64,000 nt of DNA from Nocardioides astragali (lineage in GTDB: Bacteria; Actinomycetota; Actinomycetes; Propionibacteriales; Nocardioidaceae): the NCBI RefSeq assembly GCF_024436375.1, contig NZ_JAFMZM010000001.1, positions 372,001-436,000 on the forward strand. Reading direction: 5' to 3'. Each line of letters starts with the position of its first letter. Position 1 is the stretch's first letter. Made by a program: the position numbers and the translations under genes. A model generated the notes under the pieces. That model had not been told where the DNA came from. It was given only the letters and a program-made list of their open reading frames with translations, and ran no database searches. This document shows positions 15,952 to 24,665 of the stretch, one piece after another.

Positions 15952-17334
15952 CTATCGGGGGAACGCTGTCAGGATCTGCCAGCCGCCCGCAATCCTGTCG
16001 CTCGGAATCAGGACCACGCGGACTGCATCGGCGGGCGTCGCTCTGCCCGCCGCATCGACGGTCACGCCTGTTGGGCCCGGGAAGATGTGGTCCAGCTCGA
16101 GTTTCGTGTCGCCGCCACTTCGCAACCATTGGCGAATGTCGGCAGATCGCTTGTCCAACACTTCCGCGATCAGGCGTTCGGCGTCCTTCTCTGTCGAGAA
16201 CGATGAGGCGCGCTTGATGCCAGTCGTGCGGCACCGCTCCGCGAGCTCATCGGTTGTCTTGCCAACATGCCGCGACAACGCATGTCCCGGTGGCGTCTCG
16301 TGGACTCTCAGCCACCCGGGTGCCCGAGAGAAGCCCCACCCGCCGGGCAACAACATCTCGCCCCGCTCGTCCCGCACCCCCAGCTTCGCGTACCGGTCGA
16401 GGCGTTCGCGCAGGTCCCGCAGGGTGTCCTGCGCGGTGCGCAGGCGGCTGCCGGCCGCGGCGACGGTGGCACGGAGCCCGACCAGCAGGGCGTGGAAGCG
16501 GGGTGCCTGCGCCCGGATCCTGGCGGCGGCGGCCGCTGCGGAGGCCGAGGCGCCGAGGCCTCCGGTCAGGCCACCGATGATCACGGAGACGGCGGCACCC
16601 TCGACGAGCATCCCGGCGACCTCGGCGAGCAGGGCACGGGTCCGGTCGTGCGTGTCATCGACGGCGGCGGCGTAGTCCTCGCAGGCGACTCCGACCGCCT
16701 CGAGCTCGGCGGCGGTGTCGACCACGAGCGAGCGCAGGTCGGCCAGGGCGGCGAGCGCGGTCGGGATCTCGGGAGAGCGTTGGCGCTCGATCATCGTCGT
16801 CGCGATGTCGACCTGGTCGACGAGCGGCGCCACGGCGGAGGACGCCCGGCGCCAGGCATGTGCCGCCTCCCGCAGCAGGGACACGTCGGCCCCGGGCCAC
16901 ACGAAGCCCTCGATGTGGTCGAGGATGAAGCGGTCCACCACGCTCAGCGACGGCTCCTGCGCACCGAGGCTCGACGGGAGAGGCGCCGCCTGCACTCGTA
17001 CATAGGTGTCGCCCGTGAGTCCCAGCCCGGTGTAGGCGGCCACGTGATCGGCGGCGGCCGCCTCCGCGGACGCGTGGTTGGTCCCCGTGGCGGTGAGGAG
17101 CCGGCCCACCCCGACGAAGGCGTGCGTCAGGTCGACGAGGGAGCCCACCGCCTCGCGGGCCGCGGCGTCGTACGACGAGGCGAAGTCGGCGCTGCTCGCG
17201 TCGTTGCCGGCCATCCCGCCGAACCCGGCGAGCTTCGCCGCGAGCGACTCGGTCAGCAGGGCCGCCGTCTGGTTGGTGGTGCGGCACGCATCGGCTGCGT
17301 CGTCGAAGCCCCCGCACTCGACGCTGATCCTCAC
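15952..17334 (-). CDS. WXG-linked polymorphic toxin with RNase A-like CdiA-CT C-terminal domain
   Basis: 460-residue modular toxin. Residues 1-110 form an Ala-rich helical ESX/LXG-like targeting domain; 130-235 another helical region; 240-272 a hydrophobic glycine/alanine-rich stretch that could insert in membranes; 300-340 a linker. The tip (~341-460) carries GHALSRHVGKTTDELAER, IKRASSF, RQWL and a closing WQILTAFPR, the layout of the bacterial CdiA-CT RNase A domain, with candidate catalytic His356 and Thr456. It would cleave RNA in target cells. It begins at a GTG overlapping the stop of the preceding WXG gene (GTGA) and is followed at once by its likely immunity gene. GC content falls in the tip, as usual for exchanged toxin ends. 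No ESX secretion genes are in the window. Confidence 0.75.
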   Translation of the reverse strand: MRISVECGGFDDAADACRTTNQTAALLTESLAAKLAGFGGMAGNDASSADFASSYDAAAREAVGSLVDLTHAFVGVGRLLTATGTNHASAEAAAADHVAAYTGLGLTGDTYVRVQAAPLPSSLGAQEPSLSVVDRFILDHIEGFVWPGADVSLLREAAHAWRRASSAVAPLVDQVDIATTMIERQRSPEIPTALAALADLRSLVVDTAAELEAVGVACEDYAAAVDDTHDRTRALLAEVAGMLVEGAAVSVIIGGLTGGLGASASAAAAAARIRAQAPRFHALLVGLRATVAAAGSRLRTAQDTLRDLRERLDRYAKLGVRDERGEMLLPGGWGFSRAPGWLRVHETPPGHALSRHVGKTTDELAERCRTTGIKRASSFSTEKDAERLIAEVLDKRSADIRQWLRSGGDTKLELDHIFPGPTGVTVDAAGRATPADAVRVVLIPSDRIAGGWQILTAFPR

Positions 17335-17630
17335 GGGCCGACCTGCCGCCAGAGCTCGACATTGGCCGCGACGGCTCGCGAATAGCTGGCGTCAGCCGTC
17401 GAGACGATGCCGCGCAGGGCGGCGAGCGCGGTGACCATGTCGGCGCAGGCGGCCCGCCACGACTCGTACGACGTCGCCTGCGCGGCGCTCGCCACTCCCG
17501 ACCATCCGGACTGCAGCGACTCCTGGGCCGCGTCGATGTCGCCGGCGACGCCGATCAGGTCGCGCTGGCAGGCGGCCAGCTCGGAGAGGGTGCTCCGCAG
17601 CTCGTCGAGGTCGACCTCGTAGGCCGTCAT
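17331..17630 (-). CDS. WXG100-like secreted helper protein 2
   Basis: 99-residue helical protein with the turn motif GWSG near residues 37-40 between two long helices, and an overall length typical of WXG100 (EsxA/B-like) proteins. Such proteins form antiparallel helical hairpins that are secreted by, or guide partners to, type VII systems. ATG 17630 overlaps the stop of the first WXG gene (ATGA), and its own stop overlaps the toxin's GTG, so the three are translated in series and probably form a complex. The C-terminal ..ELWRQVGP does not show a clear YxxxD/E secretion signal. Confidence 0.75.
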   Translation of the reverse strand: MTAYEVDLDELRSTLSELAACQRDLIGVAGDIDAAQESLQSGWSGVASAAQATSYESWRAACADMVTALAALRGIVSTADASYSRAVAANVELWRQVGP

Positions 17631-17944
17631 CCCAGGCGGCCCGTCAGCCGACCGGACGACCCCGCGCTGACCTGGTCGACGCCGGTGAGGTCGCGGCGCA
17701 CCTCGTCGAGCGCCTGCACCGCCCCCGTGAGCTGGTCGATGACGGCGAGGGCTCCGCGGTTCCACTCGGCCCACCGTGCGCGGAAGCTGTCAGCAGCGTG
17801 GCCGCGCCACGTCGCGAGGACGAGGTCCACGGACCTCTCGGCGCGGCGGCGGCGATCCTCGAGCTGCTCCAGTCGTCGCCGGAGCGCGGCGGTCGTGGCG
17901 GCGTGCGACGCGGGGTCGAGGGTGATCGTTCCCGAGGTGATCAT
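17627..17944 (-). CDS. WXG100-like secreted helper protein 1
   Basis: 105-residue two-helix protein with ATWRGHAADSF at about residues 44-54, a WxG-type turn, flanked by basic helix RRRLEQLEDRRRRAER and helix WNRGALAVIDQLTGAVQALDEVRRD. First gene of the toxin operon. The open frame extends to 18106 but the upstream part overlaps the 3' end of the next membrane-protein gene and contains low-complexity Arg/Gly, so ATG 17944 is chosen; a CACGAT sequence lies six bases upstream. It likely pairs with the second WXG protein and assists export of the toxin. Confidence 0.75.
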   Translation of the reverse strand: MITSGTITLDPASHAATTAALRRRLEQLEDRRRRAERSVDLVLATWRGHAADSFRARWAEWNRGALAVIDQLTGAVQALDEVRRDLTGVDQVSAGSSGRLTGRLG

Positions 17945-18012
17945 GGCTCGATCGTGGCCGGGGCGAGAGGCCGCTCGACACCCCTCCGAGCCGATCTGTG
18001 GAGAACCCCGCG

Positions 18013-20244
18013 TCAGTAGGTCTCGGGGGTGACGTCCAGGGAGTCGCCGGCCACGTCGACCTCGATCGTGAAGTCCAGCGTGGACTCCTCGGTCTCCTCG
18101 GTCCACTGCTTCGGGCCGAAGCCGTAGGACTCGTCGACCTCGTACGTCGCCGTCGCCACGCCCTCGGAGGCGTACAGCGTCATCGGGAACGTGGGCTCGA
18201 AGTACTCGTAGTCCACGACGGGTGGCTCACTGAGCTCCCACGAGAGGTTGCGGACGTCTCCGAAGGCATAGACCGACTGGGGGCAGCCGTCGGGCTCGGG
18301 CTCGGTGCTGGCCATGCACTCCTCGAGCCACGCACCGATCTCCTCGTCCACGCGCTCGGTGAAGGCGTCGGAGGGACCGGGCGTCGTGGTGTCGGCGGAC
18401 GCGTACGCGCCGAGCGGGACAGCCACCTCGCTGGCCGCGCCGTCGAGCCACTCGTTGCCGGCGTAGAGGTCGACCGAGTAGGTGCCCGGGAGCACCACGA
18501 ACGTGGGGTAGCCACCGCTCGGCGCTTCGACGCTCACGCCGTTGACGGTGAGCTCCTCGACGCCATCGGTCGAGACGTTCAGCGTCGAGGTGAGCCCCTC
18601 GGCGACCTCCCACTCCTGGAAGAGGCCGAACTTCTTCCCGCCTTTCTCCAGCGAGAGGTAGGAGTCGCCGCCGACGCCGCCGGTGGCCTCGACCTCGACC
18701 ATCGCGCTGTCGCCGAGGATCGTGACCTCGCCGACCTCGTAGCCGGTCGGCCGCTCCGTCGCAGCCTCGTAGATCTCCTCGGTGAGGAGGAGGGGCGAGA
18801 AGTCGCCGCTGTCGGGGAGCGCCTCTGCGACGGCACCCATGTCTCCCGCCGCGACGGCGTCGACGTACGTCTGCGCCGCCTTCTCGGGTGAGTAGAACGC
18901 CGAGCTGATCGCGCTCACCGTCAGTGGCACCGCCGCCAGTACGGCCAGCCCCGCGCCGACCACGAGCGCGATCCGGCGGACCTTGCGCGCCTGCTCGGGC
19001 GTCATCGGGTCGGGGGTCGCCACCTCGTCCGGCTCGGCGGGGGCGACGGACCCGCGCAGACGCGCGACGAAGGACGAGGGCAGCACCTCGACGAGGCGTG
19101 GCGCCACGGTGCGCGAGAGGGCCTCGGCGGCGAGACCCCACAGGCCCAGGAGGACGCAGGTCCAGGCCGCCGGCATGACCGTCAGGGAGCCGCTGACACC
19201 GAAGGCTCCGCCTCCGACGCTGACCATCGAGACCATCGTGACCAGGACGCCGCCGACCGCGAAGGCCGCGGGCAACTGCACCCACGAGCCCGGCACGGCC
19301 AGCTCGGCGCTGGTACGCCGTGAGCGCAGGTGCCACACGAGTGAGGCGAACGTCGTGGCGACCACAGCCCCCAACAGCAGCGCGAGCGGCGCGAGCACGC
19401 CTCCGCCGCTCCAGGCGTAGCTGTAGAAGCCGGAGGTCCCGATGCCGGAGAGATGTCCCATGACGTACGTCCAGAGGCCACCGGTCGGCCACCACAGCGG
19501 GAGGGACAGGGCGGTACGGAAGCCCTCCTGGGTCCACGCGAGGACGAAGAGGAGGGGGAGGGACACGACGAGCCACAGCCCGACGTGGCTGAACCAGGCG
19601 AGCGCCGCGGCTGCCCACGTCCGAGCGAGCGCCGGGAGGCCCACGCTGCGCAGCTCCCGGCCGACCAGGTCGGCGACGAACGTCAGGAAGAGGGTGCCGA
19701 CGACCAACGACACCGACAGGGCGTGGAAGGACTCGCCGTCCGCACGCAGGGCCATCGCACGGGTCACGACCGCGACGACCAGTGCCGTGCCGAGTGCGGC
19801 GGCACCCGAGGTGAGAGCCCGGTCCTGCCGCGTGCGAGAGGGCGACCGGGACTCGGCCGCCGCCGCGGAACGAGCCAGCACCACGGCGTACGTCGCGGTG
19901 AGCAGCAGCGGAGGCGCCATCAGGGAGACGGAGAAGGCTTCGTTGTCGAACCCGATCCGGCCGCCCAGCGCCATCGCGGTCAGCTGGAAGGGGATGGCCA
20001 GCAGGGCGAGCACGCCCTCGGCGGCGTCGGAGACCTCTTGCGCCTCGGCGGGGCCATCGCCGCCGGCGAGCGCCACGATCGTGAGCACTCCGAGGACGAC
20101 ACCCACCCCGAGGGTGACGGCGTACGCCAGGAGGGGCGCTCGCCAGGCCAGCGGCAGCCCCGGGGGGCGACCGGGGGGCGAGGAGCTCGGCGCCTCTGCC
20201 GTGGGGTGGTCATGGGGCAGCGCACCGAGATCCGAGTCAGTCAC
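18013..20244 (-). CDS. Large membrane protein with extracytoplasmic C-terminal domain
   Basis: 743-residue protein. An N-terminal Pro/Ser-rich tail (~30 residues) precedes about ten transmembrane segments (residues ~35-380), then a cytoplasmic loop ending EQARKVRR, one further membrane segment (IALVVGAGLAVLAAVPLTVSAI, ~425-446), and a ~295-residue acidic extracytoplasmic region beginning SPEKAAQTYVDAVAAGDMGAV, which resembles DUF4878-like domains. Function not known to me. A TACACT box six bases before the GTG 20244 supports this start. It lies 68 bp upstream of the WXG-toxin operon on the same strand, so cotranscription and a role in export or tolerance are possible, but the link is only positional. 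Confidence 0.7.
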   Translation of the reverse strand: MTDSDLGALPHDHPTAEAPSSSPPGRPPGLPLAWRAPLLAYAVTLGVGVVLGVLTIVALAGGDGPAEAQEVSDAAEGVLALLAIPFQLTAMALGGRIGFDNEAFSVSLMAPPLLLTATYAVVLARSAAAAESRSPSRTRQDRALTSGAAALGTALVVAVVTRAMALRADGESFHALSVSLVVGTLFLTFVADLVGRELRSVGLPALARTWAAAALAWFSHVGLWLVVSLPLLFVLAWTQEGFRTALSLPLWWPTGGLWTYVMGHLSGIGTSGFYSYAWSGGGVLAPLALLLGAVVATTFASLVWHLRSRRTSAELAVPGSWVQLPAAFAVGGVLVTMVSMVSVGGGAFGVSGSLTVMPAAWTCVLLGLWGLAAEALSRTVAPRLVEVLPSSFVARLRGSVAPAEPDEVATPDPMTPEQARKVRRIALVVGAGLAVLAAVPLTVSAISSAFYSPEKAAQTYVDAVAAGDMGAVAEALPDSGDFSPLLLTEEIYEAATERPTGYEVGEVTILGDSAMVEVEATGGVGGDSYLSLEKGGKKFGLFQEWEVAEGLTSTLNVSTDGVEELTVNGVSVEAPSGGYPTFVVLPGTYSVDLYAGNEWLDGAASEVAVPLGAYASADTTTPGPSDAFTERVDEEIGAWLEECMASTEPEPDGCPQSVYAFGDVRNLSWELSEPPVVDYEYFEPTFPMTLYASEGVATATYEVDESYGFGPKQWTEETEESTLDFTIEVDVAGDSLDVTPETY

Positions 20245-20300
20245 TCGCGAAGTGTAGGGAGGCGCATCCGTCGGCGCAGGCGTTCGGGACGACCGACCCC

Positions 20301-21038
20301 TCAGCCGCAGGGCACCGAGCCCAGGCGGGCCAGCCCCTCGCGGTCCCCGGGCCCCAGCTCCACCTGACCTGAGTTGTCGCCGAACATCAGCTCCATCGGC
20401 TCCGACACGTGGGCCAGGCCGACCACGTGGGCGAGCTCGTGCACCACGACCGCCTCCATGACGCGCGGCTGCTGGGCGACGTTGGCCGGGGTGAAGACCT
20501 CGGTGTCGAGCACCACGCCGCCCGAGATGTAGTACCGCCGTCCCTGGGAGCCGTCCTCCGCGGCGCCGCCGCCGAGTCCGGCCACGCCACCGGCGAGACC
20601 CGGATACTCCGCCGCGTCGGCCCAGCCGATGACGACGGGCAGATCACCGCCGAAGGGGACGCGGGAGCCCGTGAAGGGGCGGCGGTCCGTGTCGCCGACA
20701 TCCTCGAAGGCCAGCCCGGTCGCCGCCGAGATGCGCGCGACGGCGCGGTCCACCATCGGCCGGGCGCCGTCCGGCATCCCCGCCGGGTTGACGGCGTACT
20801 CCACGGTGCGGCAGGGATCCCACCCGACCGGGTCGGAGGAGCCGGGCTGGGTCATCGCGAAGGTGAAGGTCCCTCCCGAGTCCACGACCGGAGGCGCGGG
20901 CAGCCGGCGTTCGGCGCCCAGGCCCACCAGCCGACGCACCGCCTCCATCTGGGAGGAGGGGTGGAACAGGACCGCCGCGGCCACGAGTCCCAGGGCGGCG
21001 ACGACCGAGACGGCGATCGAGGAGGTGGGGCGCGGCAC
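20301..21038 (-). CDS. Secreted matrixin-like zinc metalloprotease (paralogue 2)
   Basis: 245-residue paralogue of the protein at 11614-12354: same N-terminal signal segment followed by HPS..M.AVRRLVG, the same GWDPCRTVEYAVNP and TDRRPFTG blocks, zinc site HELAHVVGLAH, and C-terminus GPGDREGLARLGSVPCG. The frame is open to a TTG at 21077 with an ATG at 21059, but GTG 21038 has CATACT exactly seven bases upstream (21046-21051), the same design as the paralogue, and gives equal length, so it is preferred. The two genes bound the 12.4-20.3 kb accessory block and may have arisen by duplication or exchange. Confidence 0.8.
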   Translation of the reverse strand: MPRPTSSIAVSVVAALGLVAAAVLFHPSSQMEAVRRLVGLGAERRLPAPPVVDSGGTFTFAMTQPGSSDPVGWDPCRTVEYAVNPAGMPDGARPMVDRAVARISAATGLAFEDVGDTDRRPFTGSRVPFGGDLPVVIGWADAAEYPGLAGGVAGLGGGAAEDGSQGRRYYISGGVVLDTEVFTPANVAQQPRVMEAVVVHELAHVVGLAHVSEPMELMFGDNSGQVELGPGDREGLARLGSVPCG

Positions 21039-21139
21039 GCCGTCGAGTATGTCCGCCATCTGTGAAGCGGGCGGCAAATGGCGCGCACCGCTCTCCTGGG
21101 TCCGGTCTAGTGTGGATCAACCCATCTCGGAGGTATCTC

Positions 21140-22516
21140 GTGGACACCATGACACCCGTCTACGGTGCGGGCACCCTGCTGCTGATCGCAGGGCTGGCCG
21201 TCGCCGTTCTCCTCGTCCTCATCATCGCCCTGCGGATGCACGCCTTCGTCGCGCTGGTGCTGGTCAGCCTCGGCACGGCCGTCGCGGCGGGCGTGCCGCT
21301 GGCCGACGTGCCGACGATCTCGATCGCCGCCTTCGGCAGCACGCTCGGGTCGGTCGCGCTGCTCGTCGGGCTCGGCGTGATGATCGGACGACTGCTGGAG
21401 GTGACCGGAGGCGCCCAGGTCCTCGCCGACACCCTCGTCAGCCGCTTCGGCGAGAAGCGCGCACCGATGGCGCTCGGCGTCGCGGCGCTGCTCTTCGGTC
21501 TGCCGATCTTCTTCGACGCCGGACTCGTGGTCTTCCTGCCGATCATCTTCTCGGTCGCGAAGCGGTTCGGGGGCTCGGTGCTGATGTACGCCCTTCCTGC
21601 GGCCGGCGCGTTCGCCGCCATGCACGCGATCGTCCCGCCTCACCCCGGCCCCGTGACCGCTGCCACGGAGATCGACGCCAGCATCGGCCTCACCCTGCTC
21701 GTCGGCGTCGTCGTTGCCGTGATCGCCTGGTTCGTGGGCGTGTACGTCGTCACCACGTCCTGGCTCGGCAAGGTGTACGTGCCGATCGACGACACGGTGC
21801 TCACCGGTGGCCGCGAGGCGGACACCGAGGCACCGCCGGCCTTCGGCCACGTGCTCGGGATCCTGCTCCTCCCGCTGGTGCTGATCGGGGCCAACACGAT
21901 CCTCACCACCCTGCGAACGAACGGCACCATCGCCGAGGAGGGTGGCCTCGTCGACGCGGTCGTCTTCATCGGGCAGACCCCGGTCGCGCTGCTCATCGCC
22001 CTCCTCGTGGCGACGTACACCCTCGCGATCCGGCGGCACTCCCGCGGGGAGGTCGAGACGCTGCTCAACGACGCCCTCGGACCCATCTGCGCGATCATCC
22101 TGATCACCGGCGCGGGCGGCATGTTCGGAGGCGTGCTGCGCTACAGCGGCATCGGCGAGGCCCTCTCGGACTCGCTGGCCGACCTCGGCCTCCCGCTGAT
22201 CGTGTCGGCCTTCGTCATCGCCACGATCCTGCGTGTGGCGCAGGGATCCGCGACCGTCGCGCTGACGACCACCGCCGGACTGCTGTCCGCTGCCGTCGCC
22301 GATGCCGATCCGTCCTCGCTCCAGCTCGTCGCCCTGGTCCTGGCCATCGCGGCGGGCGCGACGGTGCTCTCGCACGTCAACGACTCCGGCTTCTGGCTGG
22401 TCAGCCGGTTCTTCGGGATGGACGTGAAGACCACCCTCCGGACGTGGACGGTGCTGGAGACCACGCTGGGCGTCACGATCTTCGTGCTGGCGCTCGGAGT
22501 CTGGGCAGTGGGATGA
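21140..22516 (+). CDS. gntP: Gluconate permease, GntP family
   Basis: 458-residue transporter with about twelve hydrophobic segments, of the GntP/GntT group that imports gluconate by proton symport. Family blocks visible include LVLVSLGTAVAAGVPL near the N-terminus, FGLPIFFDAGLVVFLPI, the HAIVPPHPGPVTAA motif, ITGAGGMFGGVLR and the late RVAQGSATVA and HVNDSGFWLVSRFF. The GTG at 21140 lies 6 bases after CGGAGGT; the ATG three codons later is 15 bases from it, so GTG is chosen. TAGTGT (21108-21113) is a possible -10. Its TGA overlaps the ATG of the kinase gene, giving an import-phosphorylation pair. No GntR regulator is adjacent. Confidence 0.9.
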   Translation: MDTMTPVYGAGTLLLIAGLAVAVLLVLIIALRMHAFVALVLVSLGTAVAAGVPLADVPTISIAAFGSTLGSVALLVGLGVMIGRLLEVTGGAQVLADTLVSRFGEKRAPMALGVAALLFGLPIFFDAGLVVFLPIIFSVAKRFGGSVLMYALPAAGAFAAMHAIVPPHPGPVTAATEIDASIGLTLLVGVVVAVIAWFVGVYVVTTSWLGKVYVPIDDTVLTGGREADTEAPPAFGHVLGILLLPLVLIGANTILTTLRTNGTIAEEGGLVDAVVFIGQTPVALLIALLVATYTLAIRRHSRGEVETLLNDALGPICAIILITGAGGMFGGVLRYSGIGEALSDSLADLGLPLIVSAFVIATILRVAQGSATVALTTTAGLLSAAVADADPSSLQLVALVLAIAAGATVLSHVNDSGFWLVSRFFGMDVKTTLRTWTVLETTLGVTIFVLALGVWAVG

Positions 22517-23037
22517 CCACCCCGCTGAGCACCGCCCCGCTCCACCTCGTCTTCATGGGCGTCTCCGGGTCGGGGAAGTCCACGGTCGCCGAGGCCGCCC
22601 GGGGTCGCCTGGGCTGGGAGTTCGCCGAGGGCGACGACTTCCACCCGCCCGCCAACGTCGCCAAGATGCGCGACGGCATCCCGCTCACCGATGCCGACCG
22701 GTGGGGGTGGCTGGAGTCGCTGGCCGACTGGACCGCCGAGCGCGATGCCCGAGGGGAGCCGACGATCATCGCCTGCAGCGCCTTGCGGCGGGCCTACCGC
22801 GACGTGCTGCGACGAGGTGGCGAGGGCACCTTCTTCATCCACTGCACGGGGGACAAGCACATGATCCTGGAGCGGATGGGCGCTCGCGAGCACTTCATGC
22901 CGCCGAGCCTGCTCGAGTCGCAGCTCGACACCCTCGAGCCGCTGCAGGCCGACGAGCAGGGGATGGACGTCGACGTCGGCCTGCCGGTGGACCGGATCGC
23001 CGCGCTCGTGCTGGCGCGGCTGGACCTGTCGACCTGA
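22513..23037 (+). CDS. gntK: Gluconokinase
   Basis: 174-residue kinase that phosphorylates gluconate to 6-phosphogluconate for the pentose-phosphate pathway. P-loop GVSGSGKST at residues 16-24, the GDDFHPPANVAKM segment, a PLTDADRWGWL segment, and CSALRRAYRD are typical of thermoresistant-type gluconokinases; length matches the family. The ATG overlaps the permease TGA (ATGA), so both are translated together. The next gene is convergent, 7 bp away. Confidence 0.92.
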   Translation: MTTPLSTAPLHLVFMGVSGSGKSTVAEAARGRLGWEFAEGDDFHPPANVAKMRDGIPLTDADRWGWLESLADWTAERDARGEPTIIACSALRRAYRDVLRRGGEGTFFIHCTGDKHMILERMGAREHFMPPSLLESQLDTLEPLQADEQGMDVDVGLPVDRIAALVLARLDLST

Positions 23038-23044
23038 AGGCGGA

Positions 23045-24637
23045 TCAGGCGATCCGTCGCGCCCGCAGCACCGCGTCGCTGATCGCGATCTCCTCGCCGG
23101 AGTGCGGGTGCGTGGCCGTCCGCGGCCGCGACTCGCACACCTCGACGACGAACTCCGGGCCGAGCGCCGGCAGCAGCGACTCGGCGGTGAAGAGGAAGGA
23201 GTGGTGCCCGTGGCACAGGCCGGTGGCCATGTCGTCGGGGTGGTGCCCCACGACCAGCAGCGTCCCTCCGGGCGCCACCGCCGACGCGAGGCGGCCCACG
23301 AGGTCGACCATCCGCCCGTCCGGCAGGTGCATGAACTGTGAGGACACCAGGTCCCACGTCTCGCCGTCCCACTCGTGGGTGCGTACGTCGACCCGGCGGG
23401 TGCTGACCCGCCCGTCGACCCCGGCCTCCGCGGCCTGCGCGGCCGTCTTCTCCAAGGCCGCCTCCGCGAAGTCGACCGCGGTGACCTCCCAGCCCTGGGA
23501 GGCCAGCCACACGGTGTCGCCGCCCTCGCCGCACCCGATGTCGAGCGCCCGGCCGGGGGTCAGGGACGACGCCTCGGCCTCGAGCTGCGGGTTGACGCGA
23601 CCGCTCCACACCTGCTCGCCGGAGTAGCGCTCCTCCCAGGCGGGCTGCTCGAACAGCTCGGCCCGGCGCTCCTCGACGGCGCGGGCGGCGTCGGCGGCGG
23701 CGAGCTCGGCGTTGATCCAGGCACCGACGCGGTTGCCGTGCGCGGCCGAGGCCATGAGGGTCATCGCGACGTCGGTCGCGTTGCCGGCGGCGTACACCCC
23801 GGGCACCGAGGTCGCCCCGGTCGGCTCGACCGCGAGCACCGAGCCCAGCGCGGCCCCGCCCATCTCGAACGGCTGCGGATCGATGCCCAGCGGAGCGAGG
23901 TAGTCGGCGCGCGCGTGCGGCTTCGCTGCGACCACGATCGCCTGCCGCTCCAGCACCGAGCCGTCGGCCAGCCGCAGGCCGACCAGGGTGTTCCCGTCGG
24001 TGACCACCTCCTGCGGGGTGCCGCGCTCGAAGCGGACGCCGATGGCGGCGAGCTTCTCGACGTCCTCGTCCGGGATCTCGACCCCGTCGTGCACGATCAT
24101 CACCACGTCGTCGGAGAGCTGGCTGAACAGCAGCCCCTGGTGGCCGGCCATCGGGCCGGTGGCCAGGACGGCGATCGCCTGGTCGCGCACCTCCCACCCG
24201 TGGCAGTAGGGGCAGTGCAGCACGTCGACGCCCCACCGCTCGGCCAGTCCCGGCACGTCGGGCAGCTCGTCGACGACACCGCCGGTCGCCAGCACGCGCC
24301 GGGCCCGGAACCTGCGGCCACCGGCGGTGGTGACGAGGAACCCGTCGGCCTCCCCGGACAGGCCCACCACCCGGTCGGCATCGACCTCGACGCCGTACGC
24401 CGCCACCTCGGCGCGGCCGATCTCGAGCAGCTCCAGCGGGGAGATCCCCTCGCGGCTCAGGTAGTTGTGGGCGTGGTCGGCCGGCGCGTTGCGGGGCTCG
24501 CCGGCGTCGATGACCAGCACCGACCGCCTGGATCGGCCCAGCGCCATCGCGGCGCTCAGGCCGGCCGCGCCGCCGCCGACCACGACGACGTCGAACTTCT
24601 GGCGGTCGTAGGTCTCACGATTGGTGTTCTCGCTCAT
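23045..24637 (-). CDS. Thioredoxin-reductase-like flavoprotein fused to SAM methyltransferase
   Basis: 530-residue fusion. Residues 1-320 are a FAD/NAD(P)-binding reductase: FAD motif VVVVGGGAAGLSAAMALG (17-34), redox-active pair HCPYCHGWEV (Cys142, Cys145), and closing FAD block GVYAAGNATDVAMTLM. Residues 325-345 link to a class I methyltransferase: motif I LDIGCGEGGDT (365-375), VTAVDFAE, and LLVVGHHPDD. The fused order is unusual but known in actinobacteria; substrates unknown, perhaps a thiol metabolite that is reduced and methylated. ATG 24637 is preferred over the frame extension to 24685. Transcribed divergently from the XRE-cupin regulator at 24703 with a palindrome between them, implying joint control. 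Confidence 0.8.
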   Translation of the reverse strand: MSENTNRETYDRQKFDVVVVGGGAAGLSAAMALGRSRRSVLVIDAGEPRNAPADHAHNYLSREGISPLELLEIGRAEVAAYGVEVDADRVVGLSGEADGFLVTTAGGRRFRARRVLATGGVVDELPDVPGLAERWGVDVLHCPYCHGWEVRDQAIAVLATGPMAGHQGLLFSQLSDDVVMIVHDGVEIPDEDVEKLAAIGVRFERGTPQEVVTDGNTLVGLRLADGSVLERQAIVVAAKPHARADYLAPLGIDPQPFEMGGAALGSVLAVEPTGATSVPGVYAAGNATDVAMTLMASAAHGNRVGAWINAELAAADAARAVEERRAELFEQPAWEERYSGEQVWSGRVNPQLEAEASSLTPGRALDIGCGEGGDTVWLASQGWEVTAVDFAEAALEKTAAQAAEAGVDGRVSTRRVDVRTHEWDGETWDLVSSQFMHLPDGRMVDLVGRLASAVAPGGTLLVVGHHPDDMATGLCHGHHSFLFTAESLLPALGPEFVVEVCESRPRTATHPHSGEEIAISDAVLRARRIA

Positions 24638-24665
24638 GACACGAGCATGCGTCCGCATCGCACTA

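Noticed and set aside
14583..17944. Full type VII (ESX) secretion locus
   Set aside because: Only WXG-like and toxin genes are present; no EccC ATPase, EccB/D/E or mycosin gene is seen in the window.
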